Shown one piece after another: positions 42,835 through 51,733 of a stretch of DNA of 64,000 bases. Below the pieces are notes generated by a model. It had not been told where the DNA came from and did no database searches. It worked only from the letters and a program-made list of their open reading frames with translations. Position numbers and translations under genes: made by a program. The stretch's first letter is position 1. The number at the start of each line of letters is the position of its first letter. This DNA comes from Bacillus massilioanorexius (GTDB lineage Bacteria > Bacillota > Bacilli > Bacillales > DSM-1321), in assembly GCF_902374955.1 (NCBI RefSeq), contig NZ_CABKRX010000036.1:12647-76646 (forward strand). Reading direction: 5' to 3'.

Positions 42835-43764
42835 TTAAATTAAATAAAATAATATTTCTTCTACAATAAGAGCAACGTCATAAGAGTAAAGCTGAATCCC
42901 TTTATCTTCAAGCAAAAAAAGTGATGAATCATTGCCAATAGAAGCAATCGTAACATCTCTCGGTATTCGAATTTGCTGCTTTTGAAGTTCCGCAATGGCC
43001 CCTTGTGTAAAGTACGGATGAAGCGATACGATAGCAGTAGGTCTTTTAGGTAATGCTAAAAATCGTTTTACTGCTTTTCTTCCACTTTCTACGCTATACT
43101 TACCTTCGTATGTATACGCTGAATCCAAAACCTCTCCACCAGTATACATTGCTTTTACATAACCAATGTAGCGTTCAATGGCATTTGGAAAGGACTTCGT
43201 ACCATTTATCACGGCTATATGACGATGACCATCCTTTATCAATGAATGCGTTAATGCACGCACAATTTCTTCTTCATCCTCTATTACTTGCGGAATTTCG
43301 ATATCTAGATTTTTTATTTTCGTATGAAATAGAACAACTGTAATACCTTTCAGAACTAAATCCATTAAATATTTTTCATTATTTCCTGTACTAGCAACGA
43401 CAATGGCATCTACACGCTTTGCCTCAAGCTGTTGTAAGATTTCTCGTTCTTTTTTAGCGTTGTACTCCGACTCTGTAACAAGTACATGTATATTCTCAAA
43501 TTGCAACTTTCTTTGCAAAAGCTGAATGACTTTTACAAAATAAGGATCTGCTAAATCAGGTACTACAACTCCAATAATATTTGTTTTTTGTTCTTTTAAA
43601 CCCTTCGCCAATTGATTTGGAGTATAGTGTAATTTTTGTGCCACTTCCAATACCTTTGAAGCAATTTCAGGACTTACATTACCTTTACCATTTAAAACCC
43701 TTGAAACAGTTGCAATAGAAAACTTACTCTCACGAGCTACATCTTTAATGGTTGCTTTTTTCAT
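42835..43764 (-). CDS. LacI-family transcriptional regulator
   Basis: A 309-residue LacI-type repressor: DNA-binding ATIKDVARESKFSIATVSRVLNGKGNVSPEIASKVLEVAQKLHYTPN (residues 3-50) with hinge helix QLAKGLKEQ, then a periplasmic-binding-like sensor domain. It is about 20 residues shorter than usual at the C-terminus, ending soon after IQLYSYDVALIVEEIL, but the fold seems complete. Located upstream of and on the same strand as the PTS operon, it probably controls it through the twin GAAAACGTT sites. Confidence 0.9.
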   Translation of the reverse strand: MKKATIKDVARESKFSIATVSRVLNGKGNVSPEIASKVLEVAQKLHYTPNQLAKGLKEQKTNIIGVVVPDLADPYFVKVIQLLQRKLQFENIHVLVTESEYNAKKEREILQQLEAKRVDAIVVASTGNNEKYLMDLVLKGITVVLFHTKIKNLDIEIPQVIEDEEEIVRALTHSLIKDGHRHIAVINGTKSFPNAIERYIGYVKAMYTGGEVLDSAYTYEGKYSVESGRKAVKRFLALPKRPTAIVSLHPYFTQGAIAELQKQQIRIPRDVTIASIGNDSSLFLLEDKGIQLYSYDVALIVEEILFYLI

Positions 43765-44263
43765 TTATCAACTGACCTCTTTCTCCATCAGTTTTCTCTC
43801 GTTTTCTTTTACAGTAATTGATTTTACCTTGTTTTATATCATTTTCCAATAAAAAAAACATTACCAATTCCTTTTAGCTTTCGATTTCATAAAAATTTCT
43901 TTTTTCACACGCTTACATATCATTCTAACATTTTTAGGGAAGGTTGTTTTCACATACTTTCTCGTCTATGAACAAGCGTGGGACGGGACAGGTGAGTATC
44001 AAGGAACACAGTAATTGGTTAGTCTCTCTCCTAGCCCACAAAAATCTCGTCCCTTCCGCTTCTATCGACCTTTTTATGTTTTTTTCACCGAACTTGTTAG
44101 AAACCATCTCTACGAAACAACCTTATACAAAGACATATCAATCGAAATAACACAATAGAACAAGTAAAGCCCATCAACTATGGGGGAGCTGATGGGCTTT
44201 TTATAGAAAAGGGGGGTAGCCTCTCTATATATGATGAAAACTAGCATTAATTAGGGTTATACC
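43765..44263. other. gene-free stretch, LacI regulator / siderophore gene
   Basis: About 500 bases. From 43930 to 44150 the sequence is richer in GC and includes GTGGGACGGGACAGGTGAG and a later CTCGTCCCTTCC that could pair with it; GGGACGGGACAG motifs recur in Bacillus intergenic repeats. A 68-codon frame at 43944 has no ribosome site. A terminator lies at 44166-44200. Confidence 0.4.
44166..44200. terminator. terminator with stronger plus-strand T-tract
   Basis: AAAGCCCATCA and TGATGGGCTTT enclose 13 bases. T-tracts lie on both sides, the plus-strand one being better (CTTTTTATAG). It can end the siderophore operon on the minus strand and perhaps an unannotated plus-strand transcript. Confidence 0.75.
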
Positions 44264-45229
44264 TTATTGAGCAATTCCTTCTGATACTTCTTTTACCATT
44301 TCAGCTACAGAGATTAATCCGCCACCTGATAAATACCAATATTCCGGATTTAACTGAATGATTTTTCCTTCTTTTGCAGCATTTGTTTTCGCAATAATTT
44401 CATTTTGAACCGTTTCTTTTAATGTTGATTTTTCACCAACCGCTACGTCGCGATCAATAACAAACAGATAATCAGGGTTTTTCTCGAATACATACTCAGA
44501 TGTTACATTATTACCATGTGTAGAAACTTTAATTGATTCATCAGCAGGAGTAATTCCTAATACATCATGGATAATCCCAAAGCGAGATCCCGGACCATAA
44601 GCACTTAATTCTTTCGCACTTGATAGTACAATTAAACCTTTTTTATCAGCTGATACTTTTGCTTTTACATCAGCAATTTCTTTATCGATTGCTTCAAGTT
44701 CTGTTTTTGCAACATCTTCTTTTCCAAAGATTTCACCTAAAGTTGTTACGTTCTTTTTAAATGAGTTAACAAAATCAGCTTCGTCTACAGCCATGTAAAT
44801 TGTAGGAGCAATTTCGCTAAATTGATCGTACGAATCAGCTTGACGTCCAGAAATGATAATTAAATCTGGCTCCGCTTCTTTAATTGCTTCGAAATCTGGC
44901 TCTTTTAATCCGCCAGCATTGATTACATTGTCATTATCAAAAGCTGATAGATAACCAGGAACATTTTTTCTAGGAACCGCCACTACTGAATCAGAAGCAC
45001 CTAACTTTTCAATTGTATCTAAAGAACCAAAGTCAAATACAACTACTTTTTTCGGATTTACTTGAACAGGTGTTTCACCATATTCATGCTTTACAACTAC
45101 TTCTGATTTTTCTTCTTTTGTATCTCCAGACTTACCGTCTTCCTTCTTCGTTTCATTATTACCACAAGCTACTAAAACGACTGCAAATAGTGCTAATACA
45201 AACATTAACAATGATTGTTTTAATTTCAT
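44264..45229 (-). CDS. yclQ: siderophore ABC substrate-binding lipoprotein
   Basis: Lipoprotein of 321 residues; the signal MKLKQSLLMFVLALFAVVLVAC ends in a lipobox Cys. The mature part begins with a Lys/Glu-rich linker and then KHEYGETPVQVNPKKVVVFDFGSLDTIEKLG, EAIKEAEPDLIIISGRQ, and LNPEYWYLSGGGLIS, which are typical of YclQ/FatB petrobactin-binding proteins. AGGAGAG upstream supports ATG 45229 over an earlier ATG at 45280. Last gene of the four-gene import operon. Confidence 0.92.
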   Translation of the reverse strand: MKLKQSLLMFVLALFAVVLVACGNNETKKEDGKSGDTKEEKSEVVVKHEYGETPVQVNPKKVVVFDFGSLDTIEKLGASDSVVAVPRKNVPGYLSAFDNDNVINAGGLKEPDFEAIKEAEPDLIIISGRQADSYDQFSEIAPTIYMAVDEADFVNSFKKNVTTLGEIFGKEDVAKTELEAIDKEIADVKAKVSADKKGLIVLSSAKELSAYGPGSRFGIIHDVLGITPADESIKVSTHGNNVTSEYVFEKNPDYLFVIDRDVAVGEKSTLKETVQNEIIAKTNAAKEGKIIQLNPEYWYLSGGGLISVAEMVKEVSEGIAQ

Positions 45230-45249
45230 TTTTACTTTCTCTCCTATAG

Positions 45250-46008
45250 TTACGCAAAATATACGCATATTTTTTGACAATTTATGTTTTGTATCGAAAT
45301 ATCCATATCATAAATATCTTTTAGTACGGCGGAATTAATAATCTCATCCGCAGGACCTTCTTTAACTACCTTTCCATCCTTAAGTGCCACAATATAATCA
45401 GAATAAACGGAAGCAAAATTGATATCATGGATAACAATAATAATGGTTTTATTTAACTCGTTAACCAATCTTCGTAGGATCTTCATAATTTGAACAGAAT
45501 GTTTCATGTCTAAATTGTTCAATGGTTCATCTAACAAAATATATTCTGTATCTTGAGCAATAACCATCGCAATATAAGCTCTCTGTCTTTGTCCACCGCT
45601 TAATTGGTCCAAAAATTTATCTTGTAGGTCTGTCAATTCCATATACGAAATGGCTTCATCAACCTTTTTCCAATCCTCTTTATTTAATCGACCTTGAGAA
45701 TAAGGAAATCTTCCAAAAGAAACAAGCTCACGAATAGTTAGACGAATATTAATATGATTAGATTGTTTAAGAATCGCGATTTTGCGAGCTAGGTCATTAC
45801 TTTTGATACCGCAAATATTTTGACCCTCTACAATAACCTCCCCTGTATCTTTATCGATAAGACGACTAATCATAGATAACAAAGTACTTTTTCCGGCTCC
45901 ATTTGGACCAATAAAGGAAGTGATTTTTCCTTTTTGAATACTCACAGATACATTATCAATAACATTCTTTGTTCCATATGACTTTGTAATATTCGTAACT
46001 TCAATCAT
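45250..46008 (-). CDS. yclP: siderophore ABC ATPase
   Basis: FecE-type ATPase, 252 residues. Walker A GPNGAGKST, signature LSGGQRQRAYIAMV, Walker B EYILLDEPLNNLDMKHS, switch His in IVIHDINFASVY. It overlaps the permease gene upstream by 4 bases and lies 20 bases before the binding-protein start. Part of the yclNOPQ-like petrobactin importer. Confidence 0.94.
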   Translation of the reverse strand: MIEVTNITKSYGTKNVIDNVSVSIQKGKITSFIGPNGAGKSTLLSMISRLIDKDTGEVIVEGQNICGIKSNDLARKIAILKQSNHINIRLTIRELVSFGRFPYSQGRLNKEDWKKVDEAISYMELTDLQDKFLDQLSGGQRQRAYIAMVIAQDTEYILLDEPLNNLDMKHSVQIMKILRRLVNELNKTIIIVIHDINFASVYSDYIVALKDGKVVKEGPADEIINSAVLKDIYDMDISIQNINCQKICVYFA

Positions 46009-46952
46009 GATTTATTCTCCTTTAATAGAAGGTATATGAAATAAATTCCACCAACGAAATTGATGATGACACTTAAAGTAGTTGAGAACGTAAACACTCT
46101 TTCTACTAATAATAGTCCACCAACAAGCGAGACAATACTGATCATTATGGCAGAGATTATGATGTATGAATGTTTGTATGTACGCATGACTTGATACGCC
46201 ACATTTACAACAAGCAAGCCTAAAAATGTAATAGGCCCAACGAGTGCCGTACTTATCGATATAAGTACCGCTACTACTACTAGTAACCTTCTAACAACAT
46301 AATCATAATTTACACCTAGATTAATAGCTTGATCTCGTCCAAGTGCTAAAACATCTAAATACTTGAGAAAACGCCATGCATATATCGTAATAACAACAAT
46401 GCCAATAATGGACAAATTCAACAAATCGGTTTGCACATTATTAAAGCTTGCAAACATTTTTCCTTGAATAGACTGATACTCATTCGGATCGATTAATACT
46501 TGAAGAAAAGTCGACATACTAGAGAACAGTGTTCCGAAAATTAATCCTATCAAAAGAAGAAAATATAAATTGCTTCCTTCTCTTTTAAATAGGAGTTTAT
46601 ATAATAAACCTATAAACAAGATCATAATGACAATCGTAATAATAAAATTGACATTCTTATTAACAATTGTTTGGCTAGTAGATCCTAGAATAAATATTAA
46701 TGCAGTTTGAATTAGCATATATAAGGAATCTAGACCTATGATACTTGGGGTTAGAATTCTATTGTTTGTAATGGTTTGAAAGATTACCGTTGAAAAAGCT
46801 ATACACGAGCCTGTTAAGATAATGGCTAAAATCTTCAAACCTCTTTTTGGCAATACGTAGTCAGGAAATCTCCCTATATCTGTAAACATAAATACACTGA
46901 TTAGTCCAATTGCTATCGCTACTAGTATTCCAATTTTTGCTTTATCATTCAT
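46005..46952 (-). CDS. yclO: siderophore ABC permease (YclO-like)
   Basis: FecCD-type permease of 315 residues with about nine helices. Conserved loops: SCIAFSTVIFQTITNNRILTPSIIGLDSLYML, and the Gly-rich ATPase-contact region LDVLALGRDQAINLGVNYDYVVRRLL, then LVGPITFLGLLVVNVAYQVM. Second permease of the importer; overlaps both neighbours by a few bases. Confidence 0.93.
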   Translation of the reverse strand: MNDKAKIGILVAIAIGLISVFMFTDIGRFPDYVLPKRGLKILAIILTGSCIAFSTVIFQTITNNRILTPSIIGLDSLYMLIQTALIFILGSTSQTIVNKNVNFIITIVIMILFIGLLYKLLFKREGSNLYFLLLIGLIFGTLFSSMSTFLQVLIDPNEYQSIQGKMFASFNNVQTDLLNLSIIGIVVITIYAWRFLKYLDVLALGRDQAINLGVNYDYVVRRLLVVVAVLISISTALVGPITFLGLLVVNVAYQVMRTYKHSYIIISAIMISIVSLVGGLLLVERVFTFSTTLSVIINFVGGIYFIYLLLKENKS

Positions 46953-47895
46953 AAGCCTTTCTCCTCAACAGTAAGTAAGCAAAGATCGCACTTCCAATTA
47001 CACCTACAGTGAGACCAATTGGAATTTCATACGGGTAGATAATCACTCGACCAAAAATATCACATGCTAAAACAAATACAGCTCCTAATAACGCTGTATG
47101 AGCAAGATTATTTTTCAAATGATCGCCACGATAGATGGACACAATATTAGGAATGATAAGACCTAGAAATGGGATACTTCCTACAGTTAAAATAACAACT
47201 GCTGTAACCATTGCCACAATAACCAGACCAATATTTACTACCTTCTTATAACTTAAACCTAAATTTAAAGCAAAATCTTCACCCATACCAGCTACTGTAA
47301 ATTTATTTGCGTATAAATATGCCACAATCATTAATGGCACACTTATGTAAATCATTTCATAACTTCCCTTCATAACACCAGAAAAGCTTCCTTGTAACCA
47401 GGCTGACATGGTTTGAATTAAATCATGCTTATAAGCGAAAAAAGTTGTTATTGAGCCAACAATTCCTCCAAACATTAAGCCAACAAGAGGAATAAAAATG
47501 GCATCTTTAAACTTAATATTGTCAAGAATCTTCATAAAGATGAATGTACCTATTAATGCGAAGATAAAAGATATGATCATCTTCTGCAGCATTGTAGCAG
47601 AAGCAAATAACAACATACTAACTAGAATCCCTAAACGTGCTGAATCCATTGTTCCAGCAGTTGTTGGTGAAACAAATTTATTTCTTGTTAGTTGTTGCAT
47701 AATCAGTCCACATATGCTCATACTTACACCAGCAATAATAATCGTGACTAATCGAGGTATGCGACCAATTATTAAAATATCCCACTGATCTTTCGTTAAA
47801 GAAAATATATCTAGTGGAGATATATTTGATACTCCAATGAAAATGCTTGCAAATGACAAGGCAATCAGTGCTGCAATTAAATATCTTATCTTCAT
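46945..47895 (-). CDS. yclN: siderophore ABC permease (YclN-like)
   Basis: FecCD-type permease of 316 residues. Markers: GRIPRLVTIIIAGVSMSICGLIMQQLTRNKFVSPTTAGTMDSARLG, FTVAGMGEDFALNLGLSYKKVVNIGLV and VGSIPFLGLIIPNIVSIYRGDHLKNNL. It heads the operon. Two Fur boxes lie upstream, so the unit should be induced when iron is scarce. Confidence 0.94.
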   Translation of the reverse strand: MKIRYLIAALIALSFASIFIGVSNISPLDIFSLTKDQWDILIIGRIPRLVTIIIAGVSMSICGLIMQQLTRNKFVSPTTAGTMDSARLGILVSMLLFASATMLQKMIISFIFALIGTFIFMKILDNIKFKDAIFIPLVGLMFGGIVGSITTFFAYKHDLIQTMSAWLQGSFSGVMKGSYEMIYISVPLMIVAYLYANKFTVAGMGEDFALNLGLSYKKVVNIGLVIVAMVTAVVILTVGSIPFLGLIIPNIVSIYRGDHLKNNLAHTALLGAVFVLACDIFGRVIIYPYEIPIGLTVGVIGSAIFAYLLLRRKAYE

Positions 47896-47947
47896 AAAGG
47901 ATCCTCTTTCTAACTCTATGTTCTATCTTGACGTTTATTTCTGACAG

Positions 47948-47962
47948 AGATAATCATTCTCA
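47948..47962 (-). promoter_or_regulatory. Fur box 1
   Basis: On the minus strand the site reads TGAGAATGATTATCT, matching 13 of 15 bases of the Bacillus Fur box TGATAATGATTATCA. It is 53-67 bases before the yclN start. Confidence 0.82.
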
Positions 47963-48053
47963 ATACCTCACAAAAAAATATGACAGCTATAGCCATTCGC
48001 GATGTCGTTCTTTTTTTATATAAAGCTATTGATAATATTACTTACACTTTAAA

Positions 48054-48068
48054 TGATAATGATTATCA
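48054..48068. promoter_or_regulatory. Fur box 2, perfect 7-1-7 palindrome
   Basis: TGATAATGATTATCA is an exact consensus Fur box, about 160-175 bases upstream of yclN and about 290 bases upstream of the divergent yhgE gene. Confidence 0.88.
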
Positions 48069-48287
48069 ACTTCATTTGTCAATGTTTTTTTCTAGTTTTC
48101 AGTAAATTATTAAAAGGCTTTCATAATTTCGACAAACTAAATGATACTATTCTCTTATGTTCCTTTTTTACTATATATATAGATAAAAATGAACGAAGCA
48201 GAATATTTTGTCATAAAACAGAAAATAAAATGATAAAAAAGAAGGAATTTTTATTAATTTTTAGAATATATAGAATTAAGAATAAAT

Positions 48288-48321
48288 TGAATGGTCATTC
48301 AGTTTATTCTGAAGCCATTCA
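48288..48321 (+). promoter_or_regulatory. TetR-type operator candidate before yhgE
   Basis: TGAATGGTCATTCA has 6-base inverted arms, followed by an imperfect second copy TTCTGAAGCCATTCA. It is 36-69 bases before the yhgE start. In B. subtilis yhgE lies beside a TetR gene; no such regulator gene adjoins it here. Confidence 0.5.
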
Positions 48322-48356
48322 TCTATTCTTAAAATCTTACTAAATGGAGGTTTTAT

Positions 48357-51032
48357 ATGAATGGTTTTGCTACATCAATAGCCGGACTAAGAAATAAGAG
48401 AGGAGTGTTTATTGCCCTTATTGTAGCGTTACTTATACCACTTGTTTACGCAGCTATTATTCTTACTCCTTCATGGGGACCATACGATAATCTTTCAAAC
48501 CTACCCGTCGCCGTTGTTAATGAAGACGCTGGGGCTATGTCAGGTGATCAACCGATTAACGTCGGTGAAGATTTAGTAAAAACCCTAAAAGAAAGTAATT
48601 CCTTAGGATGGGATTTTGTTAGTGCAGCAGAAGCCAAAAAAGGGATGGACAATCTTGATTATTATATGGTTGTAGAAATTCCGAAAGACTTTTCAGAAAA
48701 AGTGACAACTGTATTAACCGATCATCCTACGGTTCCACAATTGAAATATACCCAAAATGAAGGCTTGCACTATATGGCTGCTCAGGTTACAAATAGCGCA
48801 ATCAATCAAGTTCGTGAGCAATTAGCTAATAAAGTAACAGAAACATATGCTAAGACTCTATTCACACAATTAGCAGATGTTTCAAAAGGATTTGAAGATG
48901 GTGCTGAAGGGTCAGCTAAGCTTCACGATGGTTCCGTTCAACTAAAAGCTGGGACTGGCCAAATTCTAAGTTCACTTGATTCCAAATCTGGTGATATCGC
49001 TAAATTAGCAGATGGAGCAAAACAATTAAAAGATGGAACAGGCACACTTTTATCAAAAGTACAAGGGAGTACTGGAGATATTAATAGGCTAGCTACTGGT
49101 TCACAACAAGTAGCTACTGGTGCAAAAGAAGTCTCTACAGGAAATAAATCACTAGCATCTGGTGCAAAAGAATTAGCTAATGGAACGAAAGAATTAGCTG
49201 CTGGTTCAAAAGTGTTAGCTACAGGAACAAAATCTTTGACAGTTGGTAGCCAGACACTGTCTACTGGTGGTCAAAATTTAGCCGTTGGTGCAGATACATT
49301 CGCTACTGGTGCAATAGCCTATGCAACTGGAGCGAAAACGTTTTCTTCAGGAGCAACTACTTTAGCAACAAGCGTTAATGCATTATCAGCGGGTGCAAAA
49401 GATCTTCCTGCAGGGGCTAATCAAATTCTTAATGGATTAAAATCAGCTCAAGGTGGAAGTGGTACTCTTTCTCAAGCGTTAGATCAGCTAGCTCCGGGAA
49501 GCAAACAGGTTGCTGATGGAGTCGGAGCTGTAAATTCTGGCGCTGCTCAATTAGCTGCTGGTTCTGGACAAGTAACAGCTGGTTTAGAACAATTGTTAAA
49601 GCATCCCGTTCTAGGACCCGTCTTAGCAAATAGTCCAGATTTCCAAAAATTATTAGATGGTAGTAAAACTGTCACATCTGGTTTAAATGACTTACAGAAT
49701 AAATCCAAAGCTCTAAAAACAGGTGCTGATACAGTAGCTGGTGGTTTATCCCAAGCTTCTCCTGGAGCAAAAACGTTACAAGCTGGCTTAAATGAGCTTG
49801 TAGCAGGACAAACTAAGCTAGCTCAAGGTGCTAGTCAATTAGCAAATGCAGCTGCTCCACTTACTGACGCAGCAGCAAAATTATCAGCTGGTGCGAATGA
49901 TCTTGCAAGTAATACAGGAAAATTAGACGCTGGTGCATCTCAATTAAAGAGTGGTGCTAGTCAATTTGGCAGTGGGGTTAATACGTTCAGTAGTGGTGCT
50001 AAACAGCTTTCAGCAGGCGCGGATAAATTAGTAGCTGGAGCTACGAAATTAGATGCAGGTACTAATCTTGTTGCGAATGGTGCAAATAGACTTGCTGATG
50101 GTGCTAGTCAAGTTGCGAATGGTGCTAATCAGGTGGCAGACGGAAACTCTAAAGTTAAAAATAATTGGAGTACACTGACTTCAGGTATCCAACAACTTGA
50201 TAACGGTGCAGGTCAAATCAGTGACGGAAACCAAACTGTTAAAACTGGTTGGGGAACACTAAGTGACGGTGTTAAACAAGTTGATGATGGGCTTGGTCAG
50301 ATTGAAAGTGGAAGTAACGAGTTAGCTACTGGATTAAAAGGTGGCGCAGAAAAAACAAGCAGTCTAAAAGTAAATGATCAAAACATCTCTATGTTTGCAT
50401 CTCCTGTACAAACGGATGGAAAAAGCATTAATAAATATCCGAAATATAGTTATGCCAATGCACCATATATCTTATCTCTTGCGTTATTCGTTGGTGTGTT
50501 AGCGCTTTCTTTACTATTTAATATCCGTAAACCAGAAGATGTTGAAGTATCAGGGTTTGCTTGGTATTCTAGCCAATTTGCAAAAATGGCTGGGTACGCT
50601 ACAATTCAAGCAGTAGTTATGAGTATTTTCGCTCTATTCTACATTAAATTGAATTTTGGAAGCGCTATTCTTCTTATTTTATTTGCTATACTAGCAAGCA
50701 TTACATTCTTAGCGATTGTCTTCTTCTTAGTGGCACTTGCCGGCAATATTGGACGTTTCCTTGCAACCGTCTTTTTAGTTTCCCAACTTTCTACAACAGG
50801 TTCTAGTCTTCCAATCGAAATGCTTCCTTCAGGCTTACGTATGTTAAGCAACTTCTTACCAATGCGTTACTCTATTGATAGCTTTAGAGCAATCATTTCG
50901 TTAGATAATACTAGTGCAGCATGGAGTAACATGTTAACACTACTAGTCTATTTTGTAATTGCTGCCATTTTAATAGCTGTTGTAGTTGCTTTTACCAAAA
51001 AAACAACGACTACAACTACAGTTGAAGAATAA
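48357..51032 (+). CDS. yhgE: YhgE/Pip-family membrane protein with heptad repeats
   Basis: Large protein of 891 residues. One N-terminal helix (IALIVALLIPLVYAAIILTP) is followed by the YhgE/Pip domain (LPVAVVNEDAGAMSGDQPINVGEDLVKTLKE, DYYMVVEIPKDFSEKV), a repeat region (about 190-660), and a C-terminal ABC-2-like membrane part of about five helices (from YILSLALFVGVLALSLLF). The repeats are strict heptads of the type LA-x-G-x-x-x; at least twelve run without a break at about residues 244-340. Family members include the lactococcal phage receptor Pip; the role in Bacillus is unknown, though export links are suspected. TGGAGG six bases before the ATG. Confidence 0.9.
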   Translation: MNGFATSIAGLRNKRGVFIALIVALLIPLVYAAIILTPSWGPYDNLSNLPVAVVNEDAGAMSGDQPINVGEDLVKTLKESNSLGWDFVSAAEAKKGMDNLDYYMVVEIPKDFSEKVTTVLTDHPTVPQLKYTQNEGLHYMAAQVTNSAINQVREQLANKVTETYAKTLFTQLADVSKGFEDGAEGSAKLHDGSVQLKAGTGQILSSLDSKSGDIAKLADGAKQLKDGTGTLLSKVQGSTGDINRLATGSQQVATGAKEVSTGNKSLASGAKELANGTKELAAGSKVLATGTKSLTVGSQTLSTGGQNLAVGADTFATGAIAYATGAKTFSSGATTLATSVNALSAGAKDLPAGANQILNGLKSAQGGSGTLSQALDQLAPGSKQVADGVGAVNSGAAQLAAGSGQVTAGLEQLLKHPVLGPVLANSPDFQKLLDGSKTVTSGLNDLQNKSKALKTGADTVAGGLSQASPGAKTLQAGLNELVAGQTKLAQGASQLANAAAPLTDAAAKLSAGANDLASNTGKLDAGASQLKSGASQFGSGVNTFSSGAKQLSAGADKLVAGATKLDAGTNLVANGANRLADGASQVANGANQVADGNSKVKNNWSTLTSGIQQLDNGAGQISDGNQTVKTGWGTLSDGVKQVDDGLGQIESGSNELATGLKGGAEKTSSLKVNDQNISMFASPVQTDGKSINKYPKYSYANAPYILSLALFVGVLALSLLFNIRKPEDVEVSGFAWYSSQFAKMAGYATIQAVVMSIFALFYIKLNFGSAILLILFAILASITFLAIVFFLVALAGNIGRFLATVFLVSQLSTTGSSLPIEMLPSGLRMLSNFLPMRYSIDSFRAIISLDNTSAAWSNMLTLLVYFVIAAILIAVVVAFTKKTTTTTTVEE

Positions 51033-51119
51033 GAAAAATGGATAAACAACAAAAGTATTCTTAGTAACGATTGTATTCCATTTTATCTATAACTGAGTAA
51101 TACGTACTTCACATTAATA

Positions 51120-51156
51120 AAGACCTCAAAGCTTACATCTAGCTTCTGAGGTCTTA
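51120..51156 (+). terminator. yhgE terminator
   Basis: AAGACCTCA..AGCT and AGCT..TGAGGTCTT form a stem followed by ATTTTTATGTTTTTT. Confidence 0.85.
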
Positions 51157-51271
51157 TTTTTATGTTTTTTAAATTATTACACTTCCTATCATACGGAAAC
51201 GTTTCCTCCACAGCGATAATGATTTTGTCTCAGTTTAAGAGATTCCGAACATCGCCATGACCTTTTCTTCA

Positions 51272-51733
51272 TTATTTAACTTTATAAATAGAATAAGCTA
51301 TTTTCCCTGCTCTCCAAGGTACGCTCGGGTTTTGATCTTGCACTACTATAGGAAAAGATTCTTGAATATAATCCAAACAGTTTAGAGATAATCGTTTCCA
51401 CCTATCAACTGTAATCGTATTCACTATTAATTCTTTTAATACCTTGAGAATATGTGCAGTTTCCATACGAGCTGAGTTACTAATGTCCAGTTCTTTACTA
51501 CTAGATAAATACAAACTCATTTTTATAGATTTCCGAACAACATGTATATCATTAAGTAAAGAAAGAGATGAAGCCACTTTCTTTTCAAGTTGTACTCTTT
51601 CATTCTTATCTAGAGATACTTTTCCTATTGTTTCAATAAAAAGAATGTAGTATCGAAGATAATTCAGAATGAAAGAATCAAATTGTTGATCGCTTTTTTC
51701 TTCTGTCCTTTTCAAAGAAGCAGCGTTTTTCAT
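51272..51733 (-). CDS. unknown protein paired with SLPNIPNI-type protein
   Basis: I do not recognise this 153-residue protein. It looks mostly helical and basic, without signal or membrane helix; YLRYYILFIETIGKVSLDKNERVQLEKKVASSLSLLNDI could form a helical bundle. Its ATG overlaps the stop of the preceding gene (ATGA), so the two are translated together. The partner resembles small proteins associated with Bacillus spores, so a spore-coat or exosporium role is possible but unproven. Confidence 0.6.
   Translation of the reverse strand: MKNAASLKRTEEKSDQQFDSFILNYLRYYILFIETIGKVSLDKNERVQLEKKVASSLSLLNDIHVVRKSIKMSLYLSSSKELDISNSARMETAHILKVLKELIVNTITVDRWKRLSLNCLDYIQESFPIVVQDQNPSVPWRAGKIAYSIYKVK

Larger units (their letters stand above)
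47896..48356. other. divergent region, siderophore operon / yhgE
   Basis: About 460 bases holding two Fur boxes near the siderophore promoter and a TGAATGGTCATTCA operator-like site near yhgE. A 96-codon AT-rich frame (48053-48343) starts inside a Fur box and lacks a ribosome site, so it was not called. Confidence 0.6.

Noticed and set aside
43944..44150. 68-codon plus-strand frame before the siderophore operon
   Set aside because: No ribosome site before the ATG; the sequence looks more like a noncoding repeat or RNA, so it was left as a finding only.
48053..48343. 96-codon plus-strand frame before yhgE
   Set aside because: Starts inside a perfect Fur box, has no ribosome site, and reflects AT-rich composition.
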